This document shows, in pieces, positions 1 through 8,700 of a stretch of 64,000 bases of DNA. A model generated the notes under the pieces. The model was not told the origin of the DNA and ran no database searches. It worked only from the letters and a program-made list of their open reading frames with translations. The stretch is from Bacteroidetes bacterium ADurb.Bin008 (GTDB lineage: Bacteria > Bacteroidota > Bacteroidia > Bacteroidales > Tenuifilaceae): positions 1 to 64,000 of the forward strand of contig MWFE01000042.1 of NCBI GenBank assembly GCA_002071445.1, given 5' to 3'. The first letter of the stretch is position 1; each line of letters starts with the position of its first letter. Position numbers and translations under genes: made by a program.

Positions 1-170
1 ACATTTTTGTCCCTTCGCTTGAAAAAAATTAATTCATGCCCTCAAAAAGTTGCATTTATTAGTTGAATCTAAATCATGAAAAATTGGATAAGTCAGAAAA
101 ACAAAGAGAACAAGGCATTTTTAGGTCATAAAATATTTTAAAATAGCTGTCCCAAAAAAAATCGTTTTTT

Positions 171-178
171 TAAATTTA
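171..178 (+). promoter_or_regulatory. Possible -7 promoter element of the symporter gene
   Basis: TAAATTTA lies 30 bases before the symporter ATG and differs from the Bacteroidota -7 consensus TAnnTTTG only in its last base. The AT-rich bases 1-208 hold no gene that I can support. Weak call, because the sequence is generally AT-rich here. Confidence 0.3.
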
Positions 179-208
179 GCCCCTGTAAAACCAAACCTTG
201 GGCAAGTC

Positions 209-1666
209 ATGGAAAATAAGCTGCAAATTTTAGTCATAATAGCCGGATATTTTTTCCTGCTAATTTTATGGGGCATCTATCAGGGACGAAGGGTAAAAAC
301 CGATGCGGACTATGCCATTGCCGGCCGCAAGCTTCCCGGATGGGTGGCGGCTCTCTCGGAGCGTGCAACGGGCGAATCATCGTGGGCACTGCTGGGGCTA
401 CCAGGTGCTGCATATGCCGTTGGCCTCACCGAGATATGGACAGCCCTGGGCTGTGTGGTGGGCATTATCACCGCATGGTGGCTGTTGGCATGGCGACTTC
501 GCGACGAGGCCGAAAAGTACAATGCCAACACCTTTGCCGACTATCTTGCCCGTAAGCATGGCGATGCAGGCAACACCATCAGGATTGTGGGAAGTTTTAC
601 CATTGTTTTCTTTTTCTTCTTTTACGTTGGTGCACAATTTCTTGGCGGTGGAAAAACGTTGCACACCCTTTTCAGCATTAAACCCGAGTGGGGCATGCTT
701 TTTACCGCCCTTATCATTGTCCCCTACGCCATTTATGGGGGTTTCAGAAGCGTTGTTTACACCGATGTCATTCAGGCGTTGATTATGATTGTCACCCTGA
801 TAGTGGGCCCCATTGCCGGGCTGATATACATTTCGAACAATCCCGAAATTTTTGCCACAAACGTAACTGAAGCCCTACGGCATGCAGGGCCAACTCACCT
901 TTCGCTTACCAACGGGCTTAAAGGTTTGGGAGCAGGGGTTGTAATAGTTAGTGGTTTCAGCTGGTTTTTTGGGTATCTGGGGGGATTGCCGCAGCTCTCG
1001 CTGCGCTTTATGGCCATCAGCGACGAGAGACAGGCCAGAAAAGCAAGGAATATCGGTATTGCATGGACGCTGGTTGCATACGTTGGTGCCATACTGATTG
1101 GACTTATCGGGCTTGCCATCTTTGGTCCCGGTACCCTCTCCGATCAGGAGTACGTGATGCCGGCAGTTATCCTCAGGATATTCCCGCCCTACCTTGCCGC
1201 ATTTCTAATTGTCGGTGCCATTGCCGCCATGATTTCCACCGCCGATTCGGTGCTTGTACTCTCGTCCACCGAGATGAGTGAAAACCTTGTTAAGCCCTTC
1301 CGAAAATCCATGGATCAACGTAAAGGGTTAAGACAATCGCGGTATATCACAGCCATATTAGCCGCTGTGGCCCTGCTCATAGCATACATATCACCCCAAA
1401 AACTGATTTTTACGCTGGTGGGCTACGTTTGGGCAGGTATCGGCTGCACTTTTTCGGTGGTAATCCTGCTTACCCTGTTTTGGAAACGTTACCACGGCAG
1501 GGCTGCGGTGATAACCATTCTGTCGGGGCTTATCTTTACCATCCTTTGGATTAGCCTCGGATTCGACCAAACCATCATTTCGGTCAGGTTTGCCAACTTT
1601 GCCTTCACGCTATTGGTAGCCATTGCCACAACATACGTTGTTAAACCCGGAGTTCCAAAAGGGTAG
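209..1666 (+). CDS. Sodium:solute symporter (SSS family, PutP-like)
   Basis: Inner-membrane transporter of the solute:sodium symporter family, expected to couple Na+ entry to uptake of a small solute such as proline. The 485 residues carry about 12-13 hydrophobic segments, close to the usual length of PutP. The Na+-site motif of helix 8 is visible as M-I-S-T-A-D-S around Ser343/Thr344, matching the Ser340/Thr341 pair known in E. coli PutP. The early TGESSW and G-L-P-G-A-A-Y motifs near residues 54-70 also fit the proline-symporter branch. It is a single gene with no transport partner beside it, so the substrate is inferred only from subfamily resemblance and may be another amino acid or organic acid. 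Confidence 0.85.
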   Translation: MENKLQILVIIAGYFFLLILWGIYQGRRVKTDADYAIAGRKLPGWVAALSERATGESSWALLGLPGAAYAVGLTEIWTALGCVVGIITAWWLLAWRLRDEAEKYNANTFADYLARKHGDAGNTIRIVGSFTIVFFFFFYVGAQFLGGGKTLHTLFSIKPEWGMLFTALIIVPYAIYGGFRSVVYTDVIQALIMIVTLIVGPIAGLIYISNNPEIFATNVTEALRHAGPTHLSLTNGLKGLGAGVVIVSGFSWFFGYLGGLPQLSLRFMAISDERQARKARNIGIAWTLVAYVGAILIGLIGLAIFGPGTLSDQEYVMPAVILRIFPPYLAAFLIVGAIAAMISTADSVLVLSSTEMSENLVKPFRKSMDQRKGLRQSRYITAILAAVALLIAYISPQKLIFTLVGYVWAGIGCTFSVVILLTLFWKRYHGRAAVITILSGLIFTILWISLGFDQTIISVRFANFAFTLLVAIATTYVVKPGVPKG

Positions 1667-1685
1667 GGCTTCTGTGGCAGGAGTA

Positions 1686-1714
1686 CCGTTCATTTCGACA
1701 GGCTCAATGAACGG
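1686..1714. repeat. Hairpin repeat, copy 1
   Basis: A perfect 9-base inverted repeat (CCGTTCATT / AATGAACGG) surrounds an 11-base loop, TCGACAGGCTC. A related copy lies at 2572-2618 on the other side of the toxin-antitoxin pair. From memory, this word resembles an intergenic repeat common in Bacteroidota genomes; I could not check copy number. Confidence 0.7.
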
Positions 1715-1750
1715 TTTAGCAACAAGTAAAATAGCCTTTTATTTGCATTT

Positions 1751-1782
1751 TACGTATAAGTTTTGTATCTTTGTACGTATAA
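1751..1782 (+). promoter_or_regulatory. Toxin-antitoxin promoter with flanking direct repeats (candidate operator)
   Basis: A perfect -7 element TATCTTTG (1766-1773) ends 18 bases before the antitoxin ATG. It is flanked by two identical 9-base direct repeats, TACGTATAA, at 1751-1759 and 1774-1782, each containing the palindrome TACGTA. Such an arrangement fits autorepression by the ribbon-helix-helix antitoxin; the repressor role is inferred. Confidence 0.6.
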
Positions 1783-1791
1783 CATATTGCC

Positions 1792-2037
1792 ATGGAAACA
1801 AAATTAACGCTGAAATTGAGTAAGCAAGTCATCGGCCGAGCCAAGAAATATGCTAAGTTTCACAAAATTAGCATCTCTAAAATGGTTGAATCCTACTTAG
1901 AGTCCGTTACGAAATCAAAAAACTACTCAACTGAGATTTCTCCTTTGGTGGAAAGCCTAAGTGGTGTAATTCAATTGCCTGAGGATTACGATTTAAGAAA
2001 AGATTATTCGGATTTCCTAACTGAAAAATACAAATGA
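1792..2037 (+). CDS. Antitoxin of a PIN toxin pair (DUF6364-like)
   Basis: An 81-residue protein resembling the DUF6364 family, which accompanies PIN-domain toxins in Bacteroidota. Residues 1-45 (strand, then helices around S-K-Q-V-I and I-S-I-S-K-M-V-E-S-Y) look like a ribbon-helix-helix DNA-binding unit. The C-terminal half has the E-D-Y-D-L-R-K-D-Y tail typical of the toxin-binding part. Its stop codon overlaps the toxin start (ATGA at 2034-2037), so the two are translationally coupled. It should neutralise the toxin and probably represses the shared promoter through the TACGTATAA repeats just upstream. The family name is assigned by resemblance; the pairing is what makes the role fairly secure. 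Confidence 0.8.
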   Translation: METKLTLKLSKQVIGRAKKYAKFHKISISKMVESYLESVTKSKNYSTEISPLVESLSGVIQLPEDYDLRKDYSDFLTEKYK

Positions 2038-2447
2038 AAAAAGTATTTATTGACACCAATATCATCGTCGATCTTCTGGCAAAAAGAGAACCATTCTATG
2101 AGGAGGCGGCTATGCTGTTTACCCTGGCCGACAAACAACAGGTGAACCTGAGTGTTTCTGCACTTACATTTGCAAATACCAATTACATTCTTTCCCAATC
2201 ATTGAAACCCGAAGAAGTCAGGCAGATACTTCGCAAGCTGAAACTTATTGTTCAGGTGTTATGCATAAACGAAAAGATCATAGGGTTGTCGCTCAACGAC
2301 AATGACTTTAGAGATTTTGAGGATGCTGTCCAGTATTACACTGCCTTGGAAAATGATACTGATATCATCATTACACGGAATCTTAAAGACTTCCAAAAGG
2401 CCAAGCTACCCGTAATGACAGCAGCTCAGTTTTTAACGACTATTTAA
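2034..2447 (+). CDS. PIN-domain toxin (VapC-like ribonuclease)
   Basis: A 137-residue PIN-domain protein, expected to be a Mg2+-dependent endoribonuclease that cuts structured RNA when freed from its antitoxin. The first acidic residue is Asp7 in V-F-I-D-T-N, the third lies in F-E-D-A-V-Q-Y (Glu96/Asp97), and the last is in T-R-N-L-K-D-F near Asp119. The second acid of classic VapC, around residue 42, is not seen; the segment reads S-A-L-T-F-A-N, as in the PIN_3 type. Length is normal and the frame is intact. The gene overlaps the antitoxin stop by ATGA, and the module lies between two copies of a hairpin repeat. Confidence 0.85.
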   Translation: MKKVFIDTNIIVDLLAKREPFYEEAAMLFTLADKQQVNLSVSALTFANTNYILSQSLKPEEVRQILRKLKLIVQVLCINEKIIGLSLNDNDFRDFEDAVQYYTALENDTDIIITRNLKDFQKAKLPVMTAAQFLTTI

Positions 2448-2571
2448 TTATTGCCTACGGTTATCAGTAGCATAGTTTCGAACCCAAAGCACCATATCAC
2501 CATGCCATGGAATCGGAGGATGGAATGGGGCTAAAAACGAAACGCAGGCTTGCATAAAGTAAAGTAAGATG

Positions 2572-2618
2572 CCCGTTCATTTCGGCAGGCTCAATGAATG
2601 GCGGGCTCATTGAACGGG
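2572..2618. repeat. Hairpin repeat, copy 2
   Basis: The outer 8-base arms CCCGTTCA (2572-2579) and TGAACGGG (2611-2618) pair perfectly. Inside is a second, imperfect hairpin sharing the core TTCATTTCGnCAGGCTCAATGAA with copy 1. This copy therefore looks like copy 1 plus a partial duplication of its right arm. It lies in the 201-base gap between the toxin and the LPP20-like gene. Confidence 0.65.
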
Positions 2619-2648
2619 GAAATCGAGCGTAGAGTTAAAACCGTATGC

Positions 2649-4034
2649 CTACGGTTTTGAAATTGCCTCGCAAATCTCTCTGAAGTAGGTAACCTCAAAT
2701 CGACGCTGCGCCTCCTTAATGGCTTCGAGGCCTGCCTCCCTTTCGCTATAGTGCCTACCGCTAAAACCCTCTAATGCTTTATAATACACACGTTTCCCCT
2801 CAGGAGTTTCCACTTTGATGTGCCCTTCGAGGGCAACATTTTTATAAGTATCGCCCTTTCCGAAACTCCTGGTGAGGGTATTGATATGGACGATGTAATC
2901 GGCATCGGCCGGTTTGTCCTTGATCACATACCCCATCTCCATGGCCTTTTTAATGAATACATTGTAAAGAGGGCCCGGATTTAACGCTTCGCCCATGTTC
3001 ACCTCCGAATCGACAATGGCAAAAGTAGGCTTGGCTATGTTAATCCTAATGCTGCCTTCGGGCAGGCTAAGCCTTGATACCAGCCTTCGAATCATGGGAT
3101 CGGTAGTACCTTCGTTCAGTATTTCATCCATATCAACTGTAGCCAGCAGGGTTTCGTGCGATTTGGCGGAGCGAACCATATCAACCTCAAATGAGGCGAT
3201 GCCATTCCTATCGGTTCTCTTCCTGTTATTCCTGAGTGGTTTTTCCGAGTAGGTTACAATCAGGGGCAAATCGGCAACATTTCCAATGGTACGGAAACGG
3301 GACTGAAATCGTAAGGACGATGCGTCAATACCTTTTCCCGTTTTTACGCTCACCTCTCCCTGCAAGGGCACTATCTCCAGCCCCGAAAGAGTGGCCGAAA
3401 GCTCTTTGTAAACCTCATTGCCAAGGTATATTTGCGCACCCCTGAACTCCACAGGCAGAGGCTCGCTGAAATAGGGTTTTATGGGCTCGAGAGCCTTTAC
3501 CAGCTGAACCAGAGCCTGGCGGATGTTCCCGGCATCGCAGGCATTTATACCACCGGAGAAAAAATCGAGCGAACGGGCAACCGCATTGCTCTTCTTCTGC
3601 TCCTTGAGCTGTTGGTAGTGCGATTTGGATAAACGGTAGAAAACCCAGTAGCTATCGGCACTGTCCCACGAATCCATCATCTCGTATCCCTCCAGCTCCT
3701 GCTGTGTTTGCGCCCTGATTATGGAAGTGAAATCCTCCCTATAGCTGAGGTTCGATTCAAAGGCATGGAGCAACGAGTTGCTGGATATGTTGATGGAAAT
3801 CTCCCCTGCCATATCGGCTAATGCGCTTTGGCGCGCAGCCTGCTGGTATTGGCTCACATCTGCAGTTTTTCGGGCGGCGCCTATACCATAGTAGTACAAA
3901 GGCGATGTAGGCCTGCTCTGAACCCATTCCGGTTTGGGCGATTGCGGCGGTTGCTGTGCCTTCCTGGTGCTGAAGCATCCCGATAAAACAAGGGCAAAAA
4001 CTAAGAAAAAAAACGGATTTAACGATTTACTCAT
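2649..4034 (-). CDS. LPP20/FlgT-like lipoprotein
   Basis: A 461-residue lipoprotein: the signal ends in L-S-G-C with lipidation expected on Cys20. Residues about 35-130 (P-E-W-V..., Y-Y-Y-G-I-G, A-R-Q-S-A-L-A-D-M-A) match the LPP20 domain, also related to flagellar protein FlgT. The middle contains beta-rich segments. The C-terminal 130 residues hold another conserved-looking unit beginning near I-R-I-N-I-A-K-P-T-F and including D-A-D-Y-I-V-H-I. Its start overlaps the stop of the upstream TPR lipoprotein (ATGA), so the two probably form one operon and one complex on the periplasmic face of a membrane. The biochemical role is unknown to me. Confidence 0.75.
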   Translation of the reverse strand: MSKSLNPFFFLVFALVLSGCFSTRKAQQPPQSPKPEWVQSRPTSPLYYYGIGAARKTADVSQYQQAARQSALADMAGEISINISSNSLLHAFESNLSYREDFTSIIRAQTQQELEGYEMMDSWDSADSYWVFYRLSKSHYQQLKEQKKSNAVARSLDFFSGGINACDAGNIRQALVQLVKALEPIKPYFSEPLPVEFRGAQIYLGNEVYKELSATLSGLEIVPLQGEVSVKTGKGIDASSLRFQSRFRTIGNVADLPLIVTYSEKPLRNNRKRTDRNGIASFEVDMVRSAKSHETLLATVDMDEILNEGTTDPMIRRLVSRLSLPEGSIRINIAKPTFAIVDSEVNMGEALNPGPLYNVFIKKAMEMGYVIKDKPADADYIVHINTLTRSFGKGDTYKNVALEGHIKVETPEGKRVYYKALEGFSGRHYSEREAGLEAIKEAQRRFEVTYFREICEAISKP

Positions 4035-5398
4035 TGGTTTTCAGGATTATACTGATTTATCTTTTGGGCTACTCGCTGGGCAACCCTATCGGTAACTTCG
4101 GATTGGAGTGTGCTAACGGTTTTTACATTGCGATTGGCCGCTAACAGCTGCTTTAAAGCCCTATCGGCGCTTGCCGATTCATCTATCCTGTCCTTGGGCG
4201 AATCCTTATCGGCAAACTCCCAGTACCCGGGGATCAGCTTACTTTTATCGCCTTCAAAAATGGCATAGCTGGCCTGATCGGACAGGTTCACATCAAATGC
4301 ATCGGATACCAAAACGGCATTGGTTTCGGTAGAAGTAAGCTGATATTGGAAAGTAATGTTCACATTATTCTCCTTGCTGACCACAAGGTAAACGATTTTG
4401 TGGTACTTAACCTCTTTTTTCTCCTCGCCGGTATCCTTATCTTTTCTTACCACCTCCTCTTTCATATAGCCTCGTTTTTCTTCCCTTTTCTCTTTACCCT
4501 CGGAAGTGGTATACCTAACCACAGTTCCGTTAAACGACGCCTTGGCCACCAGCATTTTGTTAGATGAAACTTCGCTTATACTGGCACTGGCAACGGGTAT
4601 CCTATTGCCCTTAATTTCCACAACCTTAATAAACGGATTGCGCAGTTCACCAAGTTGGGTTACAATCTTACTCTGCAAAATGGTTGCTGCGTCGGCAATA
4701 TTGGTGTTATTTTTAATGGCTCCCATCGAGATGGTCAACATTCCCTTGTTCAGGGCTTCATCGCGCAAATCCTTGCTATCCTTGTAAACACCATGGTTTA
4801 CTATGATGGTGTTGAAAGAGAGGTATGCCGAACGGTACAGTCCGTTGAGCAGGTATTCCGTACCCTGCCTGTATAGCGGTTCGCACTGCGAAACCTTCAT
4901 ATGCTCGTCAACGCCCTGATACCCGGGGTCGATTTGCTTGATCTCGGCAAAAATTTGCTCCGATTCCTTGAATTTTTCATCCTCGAGAAGCAAACGGGCT
5001 TCATCGTATCGTTTTGAGAGGTAGCGGGGTTTTGCCTCATCGAAGTAGCCTTTGGTGGCTGGCGACAGGGCAATGTTAACGCCTGTGGCATTAATCTTAT
5101 CGAAGTAGGCCCTCGATTCGATGTAATTGTACACCACCGCCTTATCATCGCCATTGAGGTATGCCTTGCTTACCTCAAATTCCTTATTGGAGAGCACCTT
5201 TTGACCATTGTTTCTGAGCCCGATGGCTGCGTCTAAATTCTTGGGGTTGGCCAATACGGCCTGGTAAAACATCTCGGCGGCCAGCTCGTAAAATCCTGCC
5301 TCCTCATACTTTAAGCCTTTTTTCACATACCTTTTCGATACGCAGCCCGCAAGAGCAATGGCAATGGCCAATAGTAGTAATGGTAATCTTTGTTTCAC
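4031..5398 (-). CDS. TPR-containing lipoprotein, partner of the LPP20-like lipoprotein
   Basis: A 455-residue lipoprotein with a signal peptide ending L-A-G-C (Cys19). Residues about 25-65 form a tetratricopeptide-like unit (E-A-G-F-Y-E-L-A-A-E-M-F then A-N-P-K-N-L-D-A-A-I-G), and similar helical pairs recur to about residue 220, suggesting a protein-docking surface. Residues 230-400 look beta-rich, with a charged stretch around K-R-E-E-K-R-G. The gene leads a two-gene operon overlapping the LPP20-like gene by ATGA. I do not recognise a named family for the whole protein; a role in envelope assembly is inferred from lipidation, TPRs and the partner. Confidence 0.7.
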   Translation of the reverse strand: MKQRLPLLLLAIAIALAGCVSKRYVKKGLKYEEAGFYELAAEMFYQAVLANPKNLDAAIGLRNNGQKVLSNKEFEVSKAYLNGDDKAVVYNYIESRAYFDKINATGVNIALSPATKGYFDEAKPRYLSKRYDEARLLLEDEKFKESEQIFAEIKQIDPGYQGVDEHMKVSQCEPLYRQGTEYLLNGLYRSAYLSFNTIIVNHGVYKDSKDLRDEALNKGMLTISMGAIKNNTNIADAATILQSKIVTQLGELRNPFIKVVEIKGNRIPVASASISEVSSNKMLVAKASFNGTVVRYTTSEGKEKREEKRGYMKEEVVRKDKDTGEEKKEVKYHKIVYLVVSKENNVNITFQYQLTSTETNAVLVSDAFDVNLSDQASYAIFEGDKSKLIPGYWEFADKDSPKDRIDESASADRALKQLLAANRNVKTVSTLQSEVTDRVAQRVAQKINQYNPENQ

Positions 5399-5450
5399 AG
5401 TTAATGAAGTTAGAGTTAGTGTAAACAGTGATTGTAATTTTTAATTGGGC

Positions 5451-5458
5451 TAAAAGTA
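5451..5458 (-). promoter_or_regulatory. Possible -7 element of the lipoprotein operon
   Basis: Read on the minus strand this is TACTTTTA, one base off TAnnTTTG, 52 bases before the ATG of the TPR lipoprotein gene. Confidence 0.4.
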
Positions 5459-5686
5459 GTAAAAATAATGGGGAGTATTGATGCAGTTCAGGCTAATATT
5501 CCTTACTTTCATTCCGTCAAAGTATTATAGTTCACCATTGTTCCATTGCCTAATTGAGAATCAAAAACTTGTGGATTGCCCTCAATAATTGTGCATTAAA
5601 ATAATTTGTCAAGATATAAAACAATGAGTCTCTATATCATAGTTTATTTTTCTGCCCCTTTATATACCAATGTATTGTTCAATTTT

Positions 5687-5694
5687 TATATTTG
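5687..5694 (+). promoter_or_regulatory. -7 promoter element of the tricorn-type protease gene
   Basis: TATATTTG is a perfect TAnnTTTG match, about 104 bases before the ATG, implying a long 5' leader of roughly 100 bases. Confidence 0.5.
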
Positions 5695-5798
5695 GGTGTT
5701 GAAAGGGATTAGAAAAAGAGAGCATCCTTATGAACTAAACTTAACCACAATATCTTCATCTAACTGAAAATCCAACTACAAATCAAAAAAACAAACCC

Positions 5799-8700
5799 AT
5801 GAAACAGTTCAAATTTTTCAATCTGCTAGTGGCTCTTCAGGTATTCATTCCAAGCATACTTCAGGGTATCAACACTAATGATACCCGTATGCTGTCGCAA
5901 CCTGCCATCGGTGCCAATCACATTGCTTTTATCTATGCCGAAGACCTGTGGGTAGCCAATATCGATGGTACTCAACCCCGTAGGCTTACGGTGGACAGGG
6001 GCGTAGAATCCAACCCCGTATTCTCACCCGATGGTCGGTTAATAGCCTTCAGTGCCGAGTACGATGGCAACGTTGATGTTTATGTTGTTCCTGTAGAAGG
6101 GGGTATTCCCACCCGATTGACCTGGCATCCCGGCGCCGATTATGTGCGGGGTTTCACCCCCGATGGGAAGAGCATACTTTTCATCTCGCAACGCTCTACC
6201 CACACAGGGAGTCATTTCCAGCTGTTCACTGTGCCGATAACCGGTGGTTTTCCCAATCAACTGGAGATACCCAGTGCCTTCCACGCCTCCTACTCGCCCA
6301 AAGGCGATTACATTGCCTATACACCTCTGTTTGATGCCTTTAATCAATGGAAGAACTATAGGGGAGGCACCATATCCACCATTTGGCTTTTCTCCACAGC
6401 CGACCATTCGGTGAAAGTAATCCCGAAACCGGAAGGGGGATGCAACGACACTAAGCCCGTTTGGATAGGCGAAACCGTTTACTTTCTTTCCGACAGGAAC
6501 GGCGAGTTCAACCTATTCAGCTTTAATTTTAATACTTCCGAGATCCTGCAGTTGACAAGCTACTCCGATTTTCCGGTGGTAAACTTAGCCACCAATGGCA
6601 ATCAAATCATCCTTGAGCAGGGGGGATATCTTCACATCTATCGCGATGGTATAAAATGGCCACAGAAACTTACCGTAGGCATAGCCACCGATTTGCAGGA
6701 ACTCCGCCCTCGCTTTGTGAGCGACAGCAAGTATATACGAAGTGCTCATATATCCCCCTCAGGTGCCCGTGCCGTATTTGATTACAGGGGCGAAATTATT
6801 ACCATCCCTGCCGAAAAGGGCGATCCCCGTAACATTACCCAATCCGTTGATGCCCATGACAAGTTCCCCGCATGGTCGCCCGACGGGAAGTCTATTGCAT
6901 ACATCTCCGATGCCACAGGCGAATATCAACTCTATATCAAACCGCAGGATGGCAAGGGCGATGCCAAATTGTACAAGCTGAATGGGGCAGGATTCTATGC
7001 CTATCCACGCTGGTCGCCCGATGGCAAGAAAATTGCCTATGTTGATAATAGCCGTACCCTATACATTCTGGATGTTGAGTCGGGCAGTATTGTTGCAATT
7101 GATGCCGACGAGGTTTACTCCCCTGGAGATTTCCGCCAGATACTTGGATCGTGGTCGCACGACTCCAGGTGGATAGCCTACACCAAGGTGCTTGACACCT
7201 ACTTTAAACAGGTATTCATATACTCGTTGGATCAGGGTAAATCATATCCTGTTACCGACGGGTTAAGCGATGCCTCGGAGCCCGTTTTTGATCCCGAAGG
7301 GAAATATCTCTACTTCTTCGCCTCTACCGATGCGGGTCCCGTTGTCAACTGGTTCGATCTCTCCAGCAGTGATATGAGGATGACGCGGACAATCTACCTG
7401 GTTACACTGCAGAAAGAGACCATTTCGCCCTTTGCCCAGGAGAGCGATGAGGAAGAGCCTAAAAAGGATGAGGATGCCCCGAAGGAAATGGACAAGGGAA
7501 AAAAAGGCGATAAGAAGGATGCTGCCAGCGAGAAAAAGGCTGAAGGGTTGAAAATTGATTTTCAGGGGATTGAAAACCGCATTGTGGATTTTCCAATAAA
7601 GGCTGGCAACTACTACAATCTGGGTACTCCAAAGGAAGGGGAGATACTTTTTATAGAAAGACCCTACGAATACGGTGCATCGGGTACGTTGCGTAAATAC
7701 GATATGAAAAAGCGCAAGGAGTCTGAGGTGATGGAGATGGACGGCTACATTCTGTCGGCCGATGGGAAAAAGATGCTGTATGTGAAGGATAGGGCGTGGA
7801 CTATTTCGGGTGCGGGCGAAAAGCCCGAACAGGGAAAGGGAATGCTCAACCTTGGAAAGGTGAGCGTGAAAATAGACCCAGTTGCCGAGTGGCGGCAAAT
7901 ACTGGACGAGGCGTGGCGAATCAACCGCGACTATTTTTACGATCCCGGGATGCACGGGGCCGACTGGAAAGCCATGAAAGCCAAGTACGAGGTTTTCCTC
8001 CCCGATCTGGCCTGCCGCAGCGATTTAAACCGCCTGATACAATGGATGTGCAGTGAGCTGGCCGTTGGGCATAGCTACTCCGGCGGTGGCGACAGGATTG
8101 ATAGCCCCAAAAGGATCAGTGGTGGCCTACTGGGGGCAGACTACAGCATAGACAACAACAGGTATAGATTCTGCAAAATCTACGGCGGGCTAAACTGGAA
8201 TCCCGAGTTACGCTCACCGCTTACCGAGCCGGGTATCAACGCTAAGGAGGGCGATTACCTGCTTGCCGTTAACGGCAACGACCTTACCGCCGATCAGAAC
8301 CTTTTCAGCTTTTTTGAAAATACATCGGGTAAGATTGTAGAGCTAACCATTGGCCCCAACCCCAACTACACCCAATCGAGGGTGGTGAAAGTGGTGCCCG
8401 TTGGCAATGAGTTCGCGCTGCGAAATCGCAATTGGGTTGAAGGGAACCTGAAAAGGGTTACCGAGGCCACCAACGGACAGGTTGCCTACGTTTACGTGCC
8501 CAACACCGGGGGTTCAGGGCATCAATACTTTAAGCGATACTTTTTCCCTCAGGTGAACCGCAAGGCAATTATCATAGATGAGCGTTACAACGGCGGCGGC
8601 CTTTTGGCCGATTACTATGTTGATCTACTTACACGTCGCTACCAGTCGCACTGGAACTACAGGTACGGCAAGGATTTAAAATCGCCCACGGCATCCATAC

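Larger units (their letters stand above)
5399..5798. other. Intergenic region between divergent genes
   Basis: This 400-base AT-rich gap separates the lipoprotein operon (minus strand) from the tricorn-type protease (plus strand). It holds candidate promoters for both directions, listed separately, and no ORF or RNA gene that I can support. Confidence 0.7.

Noticed and set aside
1686..2618. CRISPR-like repeat pair
   Set aside because: Only two diverged copies nearly 900 bases apart with genes between them, not regularly spaced repeats.
7263..7955. 230-residue minus-strand ORF inside the tricorn-type protease gene
   Set aside because: It lies wholly within a clear coding gene in another frame and shows no domain.
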